64,000 nt of DNA from Phycisphaerales bacterium (GCA_029213305.1 JARGPA010000001.1:106069-170068); one strand, 5' to 3'; positions 25,972 to 34,773 are shown, counted from the stretch's first letter. Notes: generated from the letters alone by a model not told the origin. Numbers and translations: made by a program.

Positions 25972-25994
25972 AAAAAAACCCGCCATTCGGCGGG
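25972..25994 (-). terminator. Intrinsic terminator of flagellin 2
   Basis: Stem CCCGCC / GGCGGG with loop ATTC (minus strand loop GAAT), then seven T on the minus strand, 43 bases past the flagellin 2 stop. Confidence 0.88.
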
Positions 25995-26036
25995 CTGTTT
26001 GTGGAATATTGATACTTTGGTATTTGAAACCAGTTG

Positions 26037-27581
26037 TTATCCAAGAAGCTGAAGAACTTGCTGTGATTGCTGATTCGCAAGCGACAGGACACTTGTTCCC
26101 GCGCTCTGTAAGATCTGTGCACGAGTGAGTTCACTAGATTCTTGAGCAAAGTCAGCATCACGGATAATCGAACGACTCGCAGTTAGGTTTTCAAACGCAG
26201 ACTGGAGTGATCGACGATTGGTATCTAGAACATTTCGCTCGAATGCACCCAATCGACCGCGTAACAATGAAACTTCATCAATCGACTTATCAACGATATC
26301 TTGGAGCGCGGAGAAGTCATTTCTACTTGCACCTGAATCGAGTGAGTTTGCTTGACCACTTGTCAGTGATGACAAGAACTGAAGATCACCTGCGACGAGT
26401 GTACCTCCCAAACTCTCAGAAGAGGTTGATTGAACACCAATGTTGGTTTGCTGAAGGGCAGTGATATCTGGGCCAAGCTGGAAGAGGGAACCGCCGCCTG
26501 TGATATCAAAGGTTGCAGCGGTTGCTGAAGGATCAATCGCAAAGGTTTCGTTGAGCAGCAATGTCATACCCAAAGAAGGTGAGTTGATCGAGACAGTCAG
26601 TCCGTCACCAGTTGCCAAGATTCCGTTGATGAGTGCAGAGACATCCCCGCCATCATCTCGATTCGCGGCAACGAGCGAAGTGCTTGCCCATGGGACTCCC
26701 CCGGCTGGGATAGCCGCGTTTCCATCAAGCTTGAAGAGGTTAAAGTTATCACCCGTTGATGGTTTGTCGAGTCTTTCGACACTGACGAACGCGTTTGATC
26801 CATACTCAGTCGATCTGAAGACCAAACCTGAGTTTGCATCGCCGTTGACGAGTGCTGCTTCAACACCGGTAAGCTCAGATAACGAGTTGATCGACGAAAC
26901 AACTGAAGCAAATGTTTGCCCAGAGATGAGCTGGAGTTCACGAACTCCTTCAGATCCGCGAATCTGAATTGTTGCGGATGAAAGGATTGTCCCGTCTCCG
27001 GTACCACTGTTATCTCCAGAGAGATACAGGTTTCCCTTTTGAGCAGACGAGATGACATCAACATCAACATTGATCGAGCTTGAACTGATAAAGCTCGCGC
27101 TGGTGATATTTGCTTGTGAGATCTCGGTTGTGCTGATACCTGAGGTAATGTAATCGAGCGATCCATCAAGGAGTTTGAGTCCACCAAAGGACGCAGTGTT
27201 CGAGATCCGGGTAATAGATTGAATCGCAGAATCGATCTGGAGCTGATTCGCTGCTCGCTCTTCATCTGACAAAGCACCAGTATTCGCGGCTTCGACCGCA
27301 AGTGCTTTGATTGAGTTGAGCAAGTCCGTAATCTCGGTTAATGACCCCTCCGTCGTCGCGATCACTGCACTTGCACGATCGCCGTTCTTGATGGCCTGAG
27401 AGATGCTCGAGATATCGGTGCCCAAACGTTCTGAAATGATCAGACCCGCAGGGTCATCCTTACCACGATTGATTCGAAGACCCGTTGAGAGTCGTTCGAG
27501 TCGAAGTTGAAGATCTAACCCAGAACGATTCAATCGTTGCTGAGCAATAAGACTCGGTACATTTGTGTTAATTCTTGTCAT
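26037..27581 (-). CDS. Flagellin 2
   Basis: A 514-residue flagellin paralogous to flagellin 1. The D0/D1 ends are conserved (MTRINTNVPSLIAQQRLN, LERLSTGLRINRGKDDPAGL; SIIRDADFAQESSELTRAQI, SLANQQSQQVLQLLG), while the central 170-400 region differs. It lies 54 bases after csrA on the same strand with no terminator between, so csrA and this flagellin are probably on one message. Its Shine-Dalgarno GGAGGA is inside a perfect hexaloop hairpin (27583-27600). Confidence 0.95.
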   Translation of the reverse strand: MTRINTNVPSLIAQQRLNRSGLDLQLRLERLSTGLRINRGKDDPAGLIISERLGTDISSISQAIKNGDRASAVIATTEGSLTEITDLLNSIKALAVEAANTGALSDEERAANQLQIDSAIQSITRISNTASFGGLKLLDGSLDYITSGISTTEISQANITSASFISSSSINVDVDVISSAQKGNLYLSGDNSGTGDGTILSSATIQIRGSEGVRELQLISGQTFASVVSSINSLSELTGVEAALVNGDANSGLVFRSTEYGSNAFVSVERLDKPSTGDNFNLFKLDGNAAIPAGGVPWASTSLVAANRDDGGDVSALINGILATGDGLTVSINSPSLGMTLLLNETFAIDPSATAATFDITGGGSLFQLGPDITALQQTNIGVQSTSSESLGGTLVAGDLQFLSSLTSGQANSLDSGASRNDFSALQDIVDKSIDEVSLLRGRLGAFERNVLDTNRRSLQSAFENLTASRSIIRDADFAQESSELTRAQILQSAGTSVLSLANQQSQQVLQLLG

Positions 27582-27582
27582 G

Positions 27583-27600
27583 GCAATCCTCCGTGATTGC
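27583..27600 (-). promoter_or_regulatory. Candidate CsrA site over flagellin 2 ribosome-binding site
   Basis: GCAATC-ACGGAG-GATTGC: a perfect 6-bp stem with hexaloop ACGGAG, one base before the ATG. ANGGAN in a hexaloop on a 5-6 bp stem is the known high-affinity CsrA target shape. The hairpin holds the Shine-Dalgarno, so CsrA binding would repress flagellin synthesis until FliW removes CsrA. Confidence 0.7.
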
Positions 27601-27610
27601 GTTGCTCATA

Positions 27611-27626
27611 CCCCATCAGTATGGGG
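27611..27626 (-). promoter_or_regulatory. Hairpin in the csrA-flagellin 2 gap
   Basis: CCCCAT-ACTG-ATGGGG on the minus strand, a perfect 6-bp stem lying between the csrA stop and the CsrA-type hairpin. No T run follows, so it is not a terminator. It could be an RNA processing or stability element. Confidence 0.4.
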
Positions 27627-27635
27627 ACGATGGGT

Positions 27636-28010
27636 TTAAGCGCTGTCCTTATCCTGGGACGATGAGTTGACTGATGAAGTAAATGGCCTAACTGTGGTCG
27701 CTCCAAGCGATACCGCAGGGCTAGTAAACGAATCTTTTTTCGCAACCTGAATCTCATCGTTGCGTTGAGCACGACGAGCAGGTCCCGGTTGAATGGTTTG
27801 TGCAAGCGAGTCGAGATCGGTTGTCCCTAGTCGAGCTGCTTGCGTATTTTCTCGTTTAATCGCTTCGTACACTTCTTTGCGGTGTACCGCGATCCGCGTC
27901 GGCGCGTTAATACCGAGACGGACTTTGTCGCCTCTGATATCAACGATTGAGATTTCGATCTCATCGCCGATCATTATTGTTTCGTCACGCTGCCTTGAGA
28001 GCACAAGCAT
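27636..28010 (-). CDS. csrA: Carbon storage regulator CsrA, with long C-terminal extension
   Basis: A 124-residue protein. Residues 1-55 are the CsrA/RsmA domain ([42 protein letters not shown]), an RNA-binding dimer with the conserved Arg in IAVHRKEVY. Ordinary CsrA has 60-75 residues. Here about 60 extra residues, rich in Ser, Thr, Gln and Arg, follow and have no known fold. It is downstream of fliW and upstream of flagellin 2. FliW binds CsrA and relieves repression when flagellin is exported. The Shine-Dalgarno AAGGAG is well placed. Confidence 0.95.
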   Translation of the reverse strand: MLVLSRQRDETIMIGDEIEISIVDIRGDKVRLGINAPTRIAVHRKEVYEAIKRENTQAARLGTTDLDSLAQTIQPGPARRAQRNDEIQVAKKDSFTSPAVSLGATTVRPFTSSVNSSSQDKDSA

Positions 28011-28125
28011 GCGTTCACTCCTTGCTCTCGGCCGTGCCCTTGTGTGCTCATGGGCGCGGTGGGTTCTGTTCTATGGGCTCTGGGTCGTTCAAACCCCGAG
28101 TCGTCGTTGATAGACCGATTACACT

Positions 28126-28140
28126 GCGCATCTGATGCGC
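28126..28140. promoter_or_regulatory. Odd-length palindrome upstream of csrA
   Basis: GCGCATC-T-GATGCGC is a perfect 7-bp inverted repeat around a single base, in the 177-base gap between fliW and csrA, about 115 bases before the csrA start. The single-base centre is more like a protein-binding operator than an RNA hairpin. A TGTAAT box overlaps its edge on the minus strand. Confidence 0.35.
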
Positions 28141-28187
28141 GTACACAAGAACGAGTCTGGTAATCTGGTCCAATCGTGCTCAGGCAA

Positions 28188-28637
28188 TCATGCAGAAGCG
28201 GTTTGTGTTGATGTATTTGCAACCCGCATCAATGGATGACGAGTGGTCCAGCGTTTATCCGCAAGTACCATCTGTTCGCCCGATTTGGTGAGGGTATTAA
28301 TAATCAACGGCCCCTGGAAGTTACCAGTGAGCTGATCCCCGATCTTGTTCACGATCACAAACACTTGAGCATCTTCAAGCTTGGATATTTTCAACGATTC
28401 CATCTGCTCAGGGCGGATAGGAACAGAGAAATCCTGCTCGAAGAATGTTGGGTCTGTGACAACAAACGCAAGGTCTGGGTCATCAACACTCTGTAGCCAG
28501 AAGAAACATGCATCGTCACCAGGTTGAAGAAGACAGAACTGAATCCTGTCGCCAAAGCCTAGCAACCCGTCAGGGAAGGTAATCACGCGGTCCTCCGCGA
28601 TGTCGACTACCCCAAATCTAGTGGTCCGCACTTCCAT
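28188..28637 (-). CDS. fliW: Flagellar assembly factor FliW
   Basis: A 149-residue FliW, the antagonist of CsrA. It starts MEVRTTRFGVVDIAEDRVIT and has the core FPDGLLGFGDRIQFCLLQPG, FFWLQSVDDPDLAFVVTDP and NFQGPLIINTLTKSGEQMVL. FliW binds either flagellin or CsrA. When flagellin leaves the cell, freed FliW sequesters CsrA and allows flagellin translation. ATG 28637 with GGAG 8 bases upstream is better than the longer frame from 28688. It is followed by csrA on the same strand. Confidence 0.94.
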   Translation of the reverse strand: MEVRTTRFGVVDIAEDRVITFPDGLLGFGDRIQFCLLQPGDDACFFWLQSVDDPDLAFVVTDPTFFEQDFSVPIRPEQMESLKISKLEDAQVFVIVNKIGDQLTGNFQGPLIINTLTKSGEQMVLADKRWTTRHPLMRVANTSTQTASA

Positions 28638-28756
28638 GTGTGCGCTCCGATCATTTCGGCCGGTCCAATGTGGGATCGACGCCGACATCCATTGCCGGGC
28701 GACATCCTGTCTTGGTTACTCGCATGGCCGACAAGCGAGAACCTCGATCCAACTTC

Positions 28757-28780
28757 CCTCGCGGACTTTCACCCGCGAGG
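28757..28780 (-). other. GC-rich hairpin between flgL and fliW
   Basis: A perfect 8-bp stem CCTCGCGG / CCGCGAGG with an 8-base loop, 15 bases past the flgL stop. It has no T run, so it may pause or protect the 3' end of the flgL message, or be a weak or Rho-dependent terminator. Confidence 0.45.
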
Positions 28781-28795
28781 ACTAAACATCATCAG

Positions 28796-30832
28796 TTACC
28801 CGATGAAATCCAACAATGTACGCGACTGGCTCTGTCCAATGACACTCAAGGTCGCCTGGAGCTGGAGTTGCAGTTGCGAGAAACGCGAAGAAGCAGACGC
28901 ATAGTCAAGATCTCGGAGTTGACTCCGGACTGCAGTATCGAACAATGCTTTGTCTTCTTGGCGGAACACTTCGTTATCAATCCTCTTTGCGTATCCCCCG
29001 ACCAGCGCCTGTGACTGGATCAAATCTTCGAGGGAATCCTTCATTGTCTCAGACGCAAATTGGATGCCAAGTGTGTCGTCATTGCGTAATGCGTCTGCTA
29101 AATCTAACAAATGTGTGAATAAGTTGTTTACACGCACTTTTGCACGATCTTCAGATGTCAGAGTATTCCCCGCGTTCGAGCTCGTTACGTTGAGTAAACC
29201 AAGCTGTTCAGCTGCTGGAGAGTTGTCAGCAGAGATCGATAACGATCCAAAAGCGCCAATCGAGAGTGATTGAGTGAACTCAACTCCATTTGTTGTTGCA
29301 CTCAATTGAGCATTAAAATCACTCGTTGGACGCCCCGCAGCGGTCAGTTGTGCATCCGCTTGAGCATTGATCGCTGTAATCAATGATCCCACAGTTGCAA
29401 TATCATCAGGTTGAAGATCAATGTTGATTTCAAAGTCATTTCCGAGTGTGATGATGAAATCGTTATCTTGAGTTGGATCCGCATTCCCCGTTGCGATTTC
29501 AACCCCTCTGCCATCATTAAAGACTGAGATTGGGGTATCACTTGCGTATGAACGAATTCCTAGGATCGTTGCAGTATCGTTCCCGCCTGCGACTTCTGAG
29601 ATAGAGAGTGCGAGTTGATTAGTTCCCGCAGTTTCAGTGATGATGTTGAGTCCTTGTCCTGTTTCATCAATTTCAACACGGACTCCTGTGCCTGCTGCTT
29701 CGATTTCGCTTCGGATATCTCCGAGTGTTACTGCGCCTGATAGATCGACAGTTATGCTTTGGCCGTTAGAGTTGAGTTGGATCTGATCCAAGCTAGCGCC
29801 GCCGAGTCCGTTGAGATCTGAGATCTGTGTTGACCATGAAAGCGTTGGATCAAGATCCAATCCCGTTCCAGCAACCGAAGTGAACGAAACTGCAGGATCT
29901 TGAACGATTCCAAGGTCTGTACCTACATTTGAACCTTGTTGATCCACGAAATCCAAAGATCCGCCGGCCACGATGTCAAAGTCGAGCGCCCCACCAGAGA
30001 TTCCGATTCCCCCGGGTCCCAAGATTGATACGCCGTTATCAGTTTCGTACTGAATGATCGCAGCTTCGATTGAATCTGCAACGTCTCCTAAACTATCAGC
30101 GCCAGAGATATCGATTACCGCTGCGACGCCGCCGTTGAAACTGAACTCAAATGTACCTTTTGATATCCCGAGTTGACGAGCACCGTTGAGATCGCTCAAT
30201 CTGGTATTTGCAACCGCTGAAGGATCAAGATCGACAGTTCCTTGGATTCGATTTGAGAGAGCGCCAATTGCGTTGTCTGCTCCGAGTGTGATCGGAACAT
30301 CAGAAGCGCTTCCAAGTGCCGCGAGCAATCCACCGCGTTCGCCGGAGAATCGGTACCCACCATTGAGAAACTCAACCGGCGGGGTTCCAGGAGCAGTTCC
30401 ACCAAATACATATCCAACAAGTGATTCAGAGTTGGATATGTTGTAGAGGGAACTAATCAACGAGTCAATAATTACTGCTTGCCCGGCGCGGGACTCTGCA
30501 TCCGATGGGCTCGAGAGCTGCTCAGATGCAATCGAGTATGCTTCATCAATGAGAGACTTTGCGTCACCGAGCGCGTTATCTAGTGTTCCAAGTGAGTTCC
30601 CTGCGAACTCAAGGTTCTTGAGAAGTTGATCCGTGAACTCAAGTCGAGAGTCAATAGTAGAGATAGTCGCAGATCGTATCGGATCATCGGATGGGCGCAG
30701 GATCTCAAGACCCGTCGCGAGTTGTTCGTTGAGGCGGGAGATTGCAAAGTTTGTCCGCCCGAGCGCATTCATCGAGTTTTGAGTGAAGAGCAAGGTCGGA
30801 GCTCTTGAATAGCTTGTTGGGAATGTGGACAT
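28796..30832 (-). CDS. flgL: Flagellar hook-associated protein 3 (FlgL)
   Basis: A 678-residue hook-filament junction protein. The N-terminal flagellin-like region (ALGRTNFAISRLNEQLATGLEI, SDDPIRSATISTIDSRLE) and C-terminus (SRFSQLQLQLQATLSVIGQS) are the FlgL marks. At 678 residues it is about twice the usual length because the central domain contains several Ala/Gly/Asp/Ile-rich flagellin-hook-like insert repeats, such as LSDLNGARQLGISKGTFEF and ISDLNGLGGASLDQIQL. It lies 30 bases after flgK. Confidence 0.93.
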   Translation of the reverse strand: MSTFPTSYSRAPTLLFTQNSMNALGRTNFAISRLNEQLATGLEILRPSDDPIRSATISTIDSRLEFTDQLLKNLEFAGNSLGTLDNALGDAKSLIDEAYSIASEQLSSPSDAESRAGQAVIIDSLISSLYNISNSESLVGYVFGGTAPGTPPVEFLNGGYRFSGERGGLLAALGSASDVPITLGADNAIGALSNRIQGTVDLDPSAVANTRLSDLNGARQLGISKGTFEFSFNGGVAAVIDISGADSLGDVADSIEAAIIQYETDNGVSILGPGGIGISGGALDFDIVAGGSLDFVDQQGSNVGTDLGIVQDPAVSFTSVAGTGLDLDPTLSWSTQISDLNGLGGASLDQIQLNSNGQSITVDLSGAVTLGDIRSEIEAAGTGVRVEIDETGQGLNIITETAGTNQLALSISEVAGGNDTATILGIRSYASDTPISVFNDGRGVEIATGNADPTQDNDFIITLGNDFEINIDLQPDDIATVGSLITAINAQADAQLTAAGRPTSDFNAQLSATTNGVEFTQSLSIGAFGSLSISADNSPAAEQLGLLNVTSSNAGNTLTSEDRAKVRVNNLFTHLLDLADALRNDDTLGIQFASETMKDSLEDLIQSQALVGGYAKRIDNEVFRQEDKALFDTAVRSQLRDLDYASASSRFSQLQLQLQATLSVIGQSQSRTLLDFIG

Positions 30833-30862
30833 GGTGTATCTTTCAGACAGGGACTAACTCGA

Positions 30863-32578
30863 TTACACGAGTGTTAAGAGTGTGTCGAACATCTGTTGTG
30901 CTGTGGTAATGATTTGTGCTGCTGCTTGGTATTGACGCTGATATTCAAGGAGATTGATAGATTCTTCGTCGATGCTGACTCCAGAAACTGCTGAGCGTTG
31001 CCCGTCTAAGCTTTCGCGAACGAGTCGATCTGCGTTTGCTCTTGTTCTTGCTGAGCTTGTGTCAGATGCAATCTCTTGAGCTTGTTGCGCCCAGAACTTG
31101 GTGATGGATAATCCATCGAGTCCATCACTTGCTTGATCAACGAGACTGCCCATCGCGAGTGCTGTTCCGTTTGCGATGAACTGATCGCCTTCCATTTTGC
31201 CGAGCATCACAGTAACATCTTCACGAACCGCGATGTCGCTTGCTTGTGTTCCTGTAAAGAAACTGTTGACACCCATTGTTGCGAGCGCCCCTGAAGAATC
31301 TTCGGAGAATGAGAACGAGTATCCTGGATCAGAATCAATAACGAGTCGTCCTGCAGAATCAAAAGACGCATTGAGGCCTTCTATCCCGTCGATTGCTAAA
31401 CGAATATCCTCTGCTGAGGTATCTTCTGAAAAACCAGGTAACCCTGCATCGGTTAACCCATCAAGATCAATCTGAATCGGAGTAGATGAAGATCCTCCAG
31501 AGTCGTTTTGGACATTGACGATAAACGAACCGTTGACGGCACTAAACGGAAGATCCGCAAAAGTTAAGTTGTTCGGATCATTGAGCGCCAAAGTTTGATC
31601 ACTTGATCCGACTTGCAATGTACTTGATGTCGTTGTGAGCCAATCCTTGTTGATACCAGTTGAGTGGAGTTTGTTGACTTCGAAGATTAGTTGCGAGGCA
31701 AGTGTATCGAGTTTCTCAAGTGTTGCATCAATCGCGCCATCCCGTGATGCGAGTAAGCCGCCAATTGAACCACTTGAAATATCTAATGGGGTTGAATCTG
31801 CGGATAGTTCAACCCGAACTGTGAGAGCGCCGTTTACTGTCACTCGATCAACTTCGATTCCACGATTCCGAGCACCTTGCACGATCGGGGTTGATCCGGA
31901 GTAGATGTCGTAACTACCACTGTTTGATTCAACAACTGTGACATCGATGAGTTGGGCAAGCTCTGTCACTATTTCGTCGCGTCGATCGCGGAGCCCGCTA
32001 GCTTCTGCTTCGCCGATTTCGTTGCTTGAGATCACTCCGTTAATCGAAGCAATTTCGCTTAGGATTGCATCTGCACGCAACACTTGCGAGTCGATCTGGT
32101 CTTCGAGCTGCTCACGTTGTTGAATAAGATCTGATTGCATGTTTCTAATGAACGACGAAAGCGATCCTCCCTGATTGACGATGGTCGGACCAGAATCGAG
32201 TAGGGTAGTTGCTTCAGTCCATGAACTGAAGAATGAAGAAAGTTCTGTAGAGAGATCAAACTCAGTACCCTCGTTGAGGATTGTTTCGAGTTGTGAGAGT
32301 ACATTGAGTTGTTGAGCGCTTGAGTACTCTGCGGAGTTGCTGTTCCAGAGTCGGCGCTGGAGCGCTTCGTCGATCTGTCGACGAACTTCAGTGACGGCAA
32401 CACCCTGCCCGATCTGATGCGGATCAGACACTCGGCCTCGAATTGCTTCGAGCATCGCGATTTGTCGTGTATAACCTGGGGTCGCGGCATTTGCCAAGTT
32501 CTGCGATGTAACCTGCAATCCAAGTTGCGAAGTGATCAGCGCCGATTGGGCAATCTGCATTGAAGATGTAAGGCTCAT
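30863..32578 (-). CDS. flgK: Flagellar hook-associated protein 1 (FlgK)
   Basis: A 571-residue junction protein between hook and FlgL. It has the rod/hook N-terminal motif SALITSQLGLQVTSQNLANAATPGYTRQI, a central FlgK region with LRDRRDEIVTELAQLIDVTV, and C-terminal SGVSIDEESINLLEYQRQYQAAAQIITTAQQMFDTLL. The start at 32576-32578 has AAGGA 6 bases upstream. A longer frame by five codons is less likely. It follows flgN by about 50 bases. Confidence 0.95.
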   Translation of the reverse strand: MSLTSSMQIAQSALITSQLGLQVTSQNLANAATPGYTRQIAMLEAIRGRVSDPHQIGQGVAVTEVRRQIDEALQRRLWNSNSAEYSSAQQLNVLSQLETILNEGTEFDLSTELSSFFSSWTEATTLLDSGPTIVNQGGSLSSFIRNMQSDLIQQREQLEDQIDSQVLRADAILSEIASINGVISSNEIGEAEASGLRDRRDEIVTELAQLIDVTVVESNSGSYDIYSGSTPIVQGARNRGIEVDRVTVNGALTVRVELSADSTPLDISSGSIGGLLASRDGAIDATLEKLDTLASQLIFEVNKLHSTGINKDWLTTTSSTLQVGSSDQTLALNDPNNLTFADLPFSAVNGSFIVNVQNDSGGSSSTPIQIDLDGLTDAGLPGFSEDTSAEDIRLAIDGIEGLNASFDSAGRLVIDSDPGYSFSFSEDSSGALATMGVNSFFTGTQASDIAVREDVTVMLGKMEGDQFIANGTALAMGSLVDQASDGLDGLSITKFWAQQAQEIASDTSSARTRANADRLVRESLDGQRSAVSGVSIDEESINLLEYQRQYQAAAQIITTAQQMFDTLLTLV

Positions 32579-32628
32579 GTGTCTTCCTTCCAACGACTTG
32601 GTCCGTCCAAGACGCTTACGGATCTGTC

Positions 32629-33153
32629 TTACTGAACAACATCAAGTGAACTGACAACCTGCGATCGTGATGGATCTACTGCGCCGCCTCGCGAATAGGT
32701 CCCCGAATGTGAGAGTGAAGCGCTTACTTGTTTAATGAGCCCTTGCATATGACTTGCAAGATGCTCGCTTGCTTGACGAACGGCGCTTTGCTCTTCTTGA
32801 ACACGGAGAATTAACTCACGAAGCCGTGATCGTCTTTTTCCGATTCGATCCTGATCCGTAGGGTTCATCTGCTCAATGAGTTGATCGAGTGTTCCCAATG
32901 AACCTGTGTCTCGTTCGATCATCGCTCTCCTGCGATCTTCAATCGAAGCAACACGCATGAGTACATCACTCGTCTTGATTGTGATATCTCTGAGTTCTTC
33001 AACCGATGCATGAGTCAACGCATCTTTGTGTGCATGTGCAAGATCGAGCAGTTTGGTGTGCTCAGTTTCGAGATCAGCAAGCATCGAATCGAGCTTGTCT
33101 GAATCGACAACGCCTTTGCTTTGCTTGGGTTGAGTTTGATATGCGAGTTTCAT
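32629..33153 (-). CDS. flgN: FlgN-family flagellar export chaperone
   Basis: A 174-residue helical protein with long heptad-rich segments (residues 18-60 and 95-150), the length and position of FlgN, the cytoplasmic chaperone of FlgK and FlgL. It lies directly upstream of flgK, as in many flagellar operons. FlgN sequences diverge a lot, so the call relies on fold pattern (helical, Glu/Arg/Leu-rich, MNPTDQDRIGKRRSRLRELI) and on context. The ATG overlaps nothing, and 6 bases separate it from the FlgJ-like gene. Confidence 0.8.
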   Translation of the reverse strand: MKLAYQTQPKQSKGVVDSDKLDSMLADLETEHTKLLDLAHAHKDALTHASVEELRDITIKTSDVLMRVASIEDRRRAMIERDTGSLGTLDQLIEQMNPTDQDRIGKRRSRLRELILRVQEEQSAVRQASEHLASHMQGLIKQVSASLSHSGTYSRGGAVDPSRSQVVSSLDVVQ

Positions 33154-33159
33154 CTGGAT

Positions 33160-33606
33160 TTATCCCTGGATGTCGATGATCGGTACTTCGTTCTGAACCT
33201 GAGGCATGTTCCTGAGCAACTGACTCGCGATCCGATCTACGAGCGGGAAGTTCGCAGCGTGAACAATCTCATCTGCGAGTTTGGTATCAAGAAGAGAAGA
33301 AAACTGTTTCTCTGCTCTGCTCGGACCAAAAGGAGGTGGGGCAGTATTCGACTCTCTTACTTGCTTGAGGATTGGCTCGATGAACGTTGTCGAGACTAAT
33401 CCCTCTGCAGCGGTTCGCGCCTGAGCAGTTTCTGAAGTAATGTCGTTGGTAGTGCCGTTCGTATATTTCGTGGACTGGCGCAGCGCTTCGGGATTCGCAG
33501 CTTGGAGAGGGGAGACATCTTTCGAAGGCTGTTTCCGCGGATCGACGATCGGCCGAGTAAACGGGTTCGGAGAAAAACTTGAGTTGATACTTGAAAATGT
33601 ACTCAT
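33160..33606 (-). CDS. flgJ: FlgJ-like rod-binding protein (single domain)
   Basis: A 148-residue protein. The C-terminal half matches the rod-binding domain of FlgJ: AAEGLVSTTFIEPILKQVRE, then FSSLLDTKLADEIVHAANFPLVDRIASQLL. The first 60 residues are disordered, Ser/Asn/Pro-rich. The peptidoglycan hydrolase domain of enterobacterial FlgJ is missing, as in many other phyla, so another enzyme must cut the wall for the rod. It is located between flgI and flgN, and helps rod assembly in the periplasm. Confidence 0.85.
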   Translation of the reverse strand: MSTFSSINSSFSPNPFTRPIVDPRKQPSKDVSPLQAANPEALRQSTKYTNGTTNDITSETAQARTAAEGLVSTTFIEPILKQVRESNTAPPPFGPSRAEKQFSSLLDTKLADEIVHAANFPLVDRIASQLLRNMPQVQNEVPIIDIQG

Positions 33607-33623
33607 TGACGATGCTCCAGTTG

Positions 33624-34703
33624 TTATTCCTGCCCATCCACGATTAGACGAGCTTGTAGCTTGCCTGATTTACGCAACATCCGAAGGATGTTGATTTGCT
33701 CAATCGCTGGGATATCGAGTTGATCGAACGCCGCGATGAGATCGTCGAGACGAGTGGTATCTGTTTCTGCGCCGTCTGGGGTATAAACCGCTGCGAAGTT
33801 CGTGGGTTGAGCATCAGGTCCGCCGAGCTGTGCAGCCGCGGTATTGATACTCATATCCTTGTGTCTGATGACAACTGCAGAGACCTCAACATCACCTGTA
33901 ATCACGATGATCCCTGAGCGAGTATCACAGATGACTTTCGCAGGGAGTTTACGAAGTGCGCTGGAGATATCGGTTTGCATGATGTCGCCGAAGAACGAGG
34001 CTGCCTGGTCAGCTTCAGTCGATGGGACAGTGACTCTGATTGTTCGCGCGTCGAGCGCCTTTGCAATAGGTTGTTTTCTTCTTGCAGTAAGCAAGTACTG
34101 TTGATCAATCTCAGATGCAATCGTTGATGTTGCACCCCATCCAGCGAAACTTGAATCAATGATGATGTCAAAGCTTCCTGAGATCTTGGGAGTTGTATTA
34201 ATATCGCGCACCAACTGCGCACCCTTAGGGATCGTTGCAACAGTTGGTATACCTGAATCAGGAAGCATCAGCAACCCTTGCGCAAACGCGTAAACAGGTG
34301 AACCAGGTCGTGCAATCATCGGAGAGATCAATAGTGTCCCGCCTTCTAGACTCTTTGCAGAGTTGAGCACAGAAACAGTGACATCGAACTGATCGTCTGT
34401 CTTTGCGCCTTCGCGAGGAATCTGACATGTAACCATGACAAGTGCGACGGACTTTGATGAAGAGAGATCATCGACACTGACAGGATTGCCTAGTTTTTTG
34501 AGCGCTTCTGCTAGGGGGCGCGCCATAACGAGCTCGCTACCTGAGTCTCCCGTCGAATTAAGGCCGACAACCAAACCAAGCCCTTGAACGACTGATGCAC
34601 CCTGGCCTTTCATGCGTGAGATCTCAAGCAGGGTTTTCCCTGCATAAGTATCAAACGCGCTCAAGGCGAGTAGTGTGATTCCAATGACGATCCATCGTCT
34701 CAT
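33624..34703 (-). CDS. flgI: Flagellar P-ring protein FlgI
   Basis: A 360-residue periplasmic P-ring subunit with a signal peptide (MRRWIVIGITLLALSAFDTYA). Family marks are LLEISRMKGQGASVVQGLGLVVGLNSTGDSG, LEGGTLLISPMIARPGSPVYAFAQG and the C-terminal VYTPDGAETDTTRLDDLIAAFDQLDIPAIEQINILRML. An upstream frame extension (to 34877) would include the terminator and promoter, so I took ATG 34703, which has GGAAGGA 9 bases before it. It is the first gene of the second flagellar transcript, with its own sigma-54 site. Confidence 0.95.
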   Translation of the reverse strand: MRRWIVIGITLLALSAFDTYAGKTLLEISRMKGQGASVVQGLGLVVGLNSTGDSGSELVMARPLAEALKKLGNPVSVDDLSSSKSVALVMVTCQIPREGAKTDDQFDVTVSVLNSAKSLEGGTLLISPMIARPGSPVYAFAQGLLMLPDSGIPTVATIPKGAQLVRDINTTPKISGSFDIIIDSSFAGWGATSTIASEIDQQYLLTARRKQPIAKALDARTIRVTVPSTEADQAASFFGDIMQTDISSALRKLPAKVICDTRSGIIVITGDVEVSAVVIRHKDMSINTAAAQLGGPDAQPTNFAAVYTPDGAETDTTRLDDLIAAFDQLDIPAIEQINILRMLRKSGKLQARLIVDGQE

Positions 34704-34730
34704 GTGTAGATTCCTTCCGTTGGGTACATA

Positions 34731-34747
34731 CGCGAACAGCGTGCCAA
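34731..34747 (-). promoter_or_regulatory. Sigma-54 type -24/-12 promoter for flgI operon
   Basis: Minus strand TTGGCACG-CTGT-TCGCG: GG, exactly 10 bases, GC, the invariant sigma-54 spacing, with a near-perfect -24 element. The predicted transcript start is near 34720, 17 bases before the flgI ATG and just upstream of its ribosome-binding site. It sits 25 bases after the flgH terminator. Confidence 0.75.
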
Positions 34748-34773
34748 ACAGTGAGAATCGATCAGGGTTGGTT

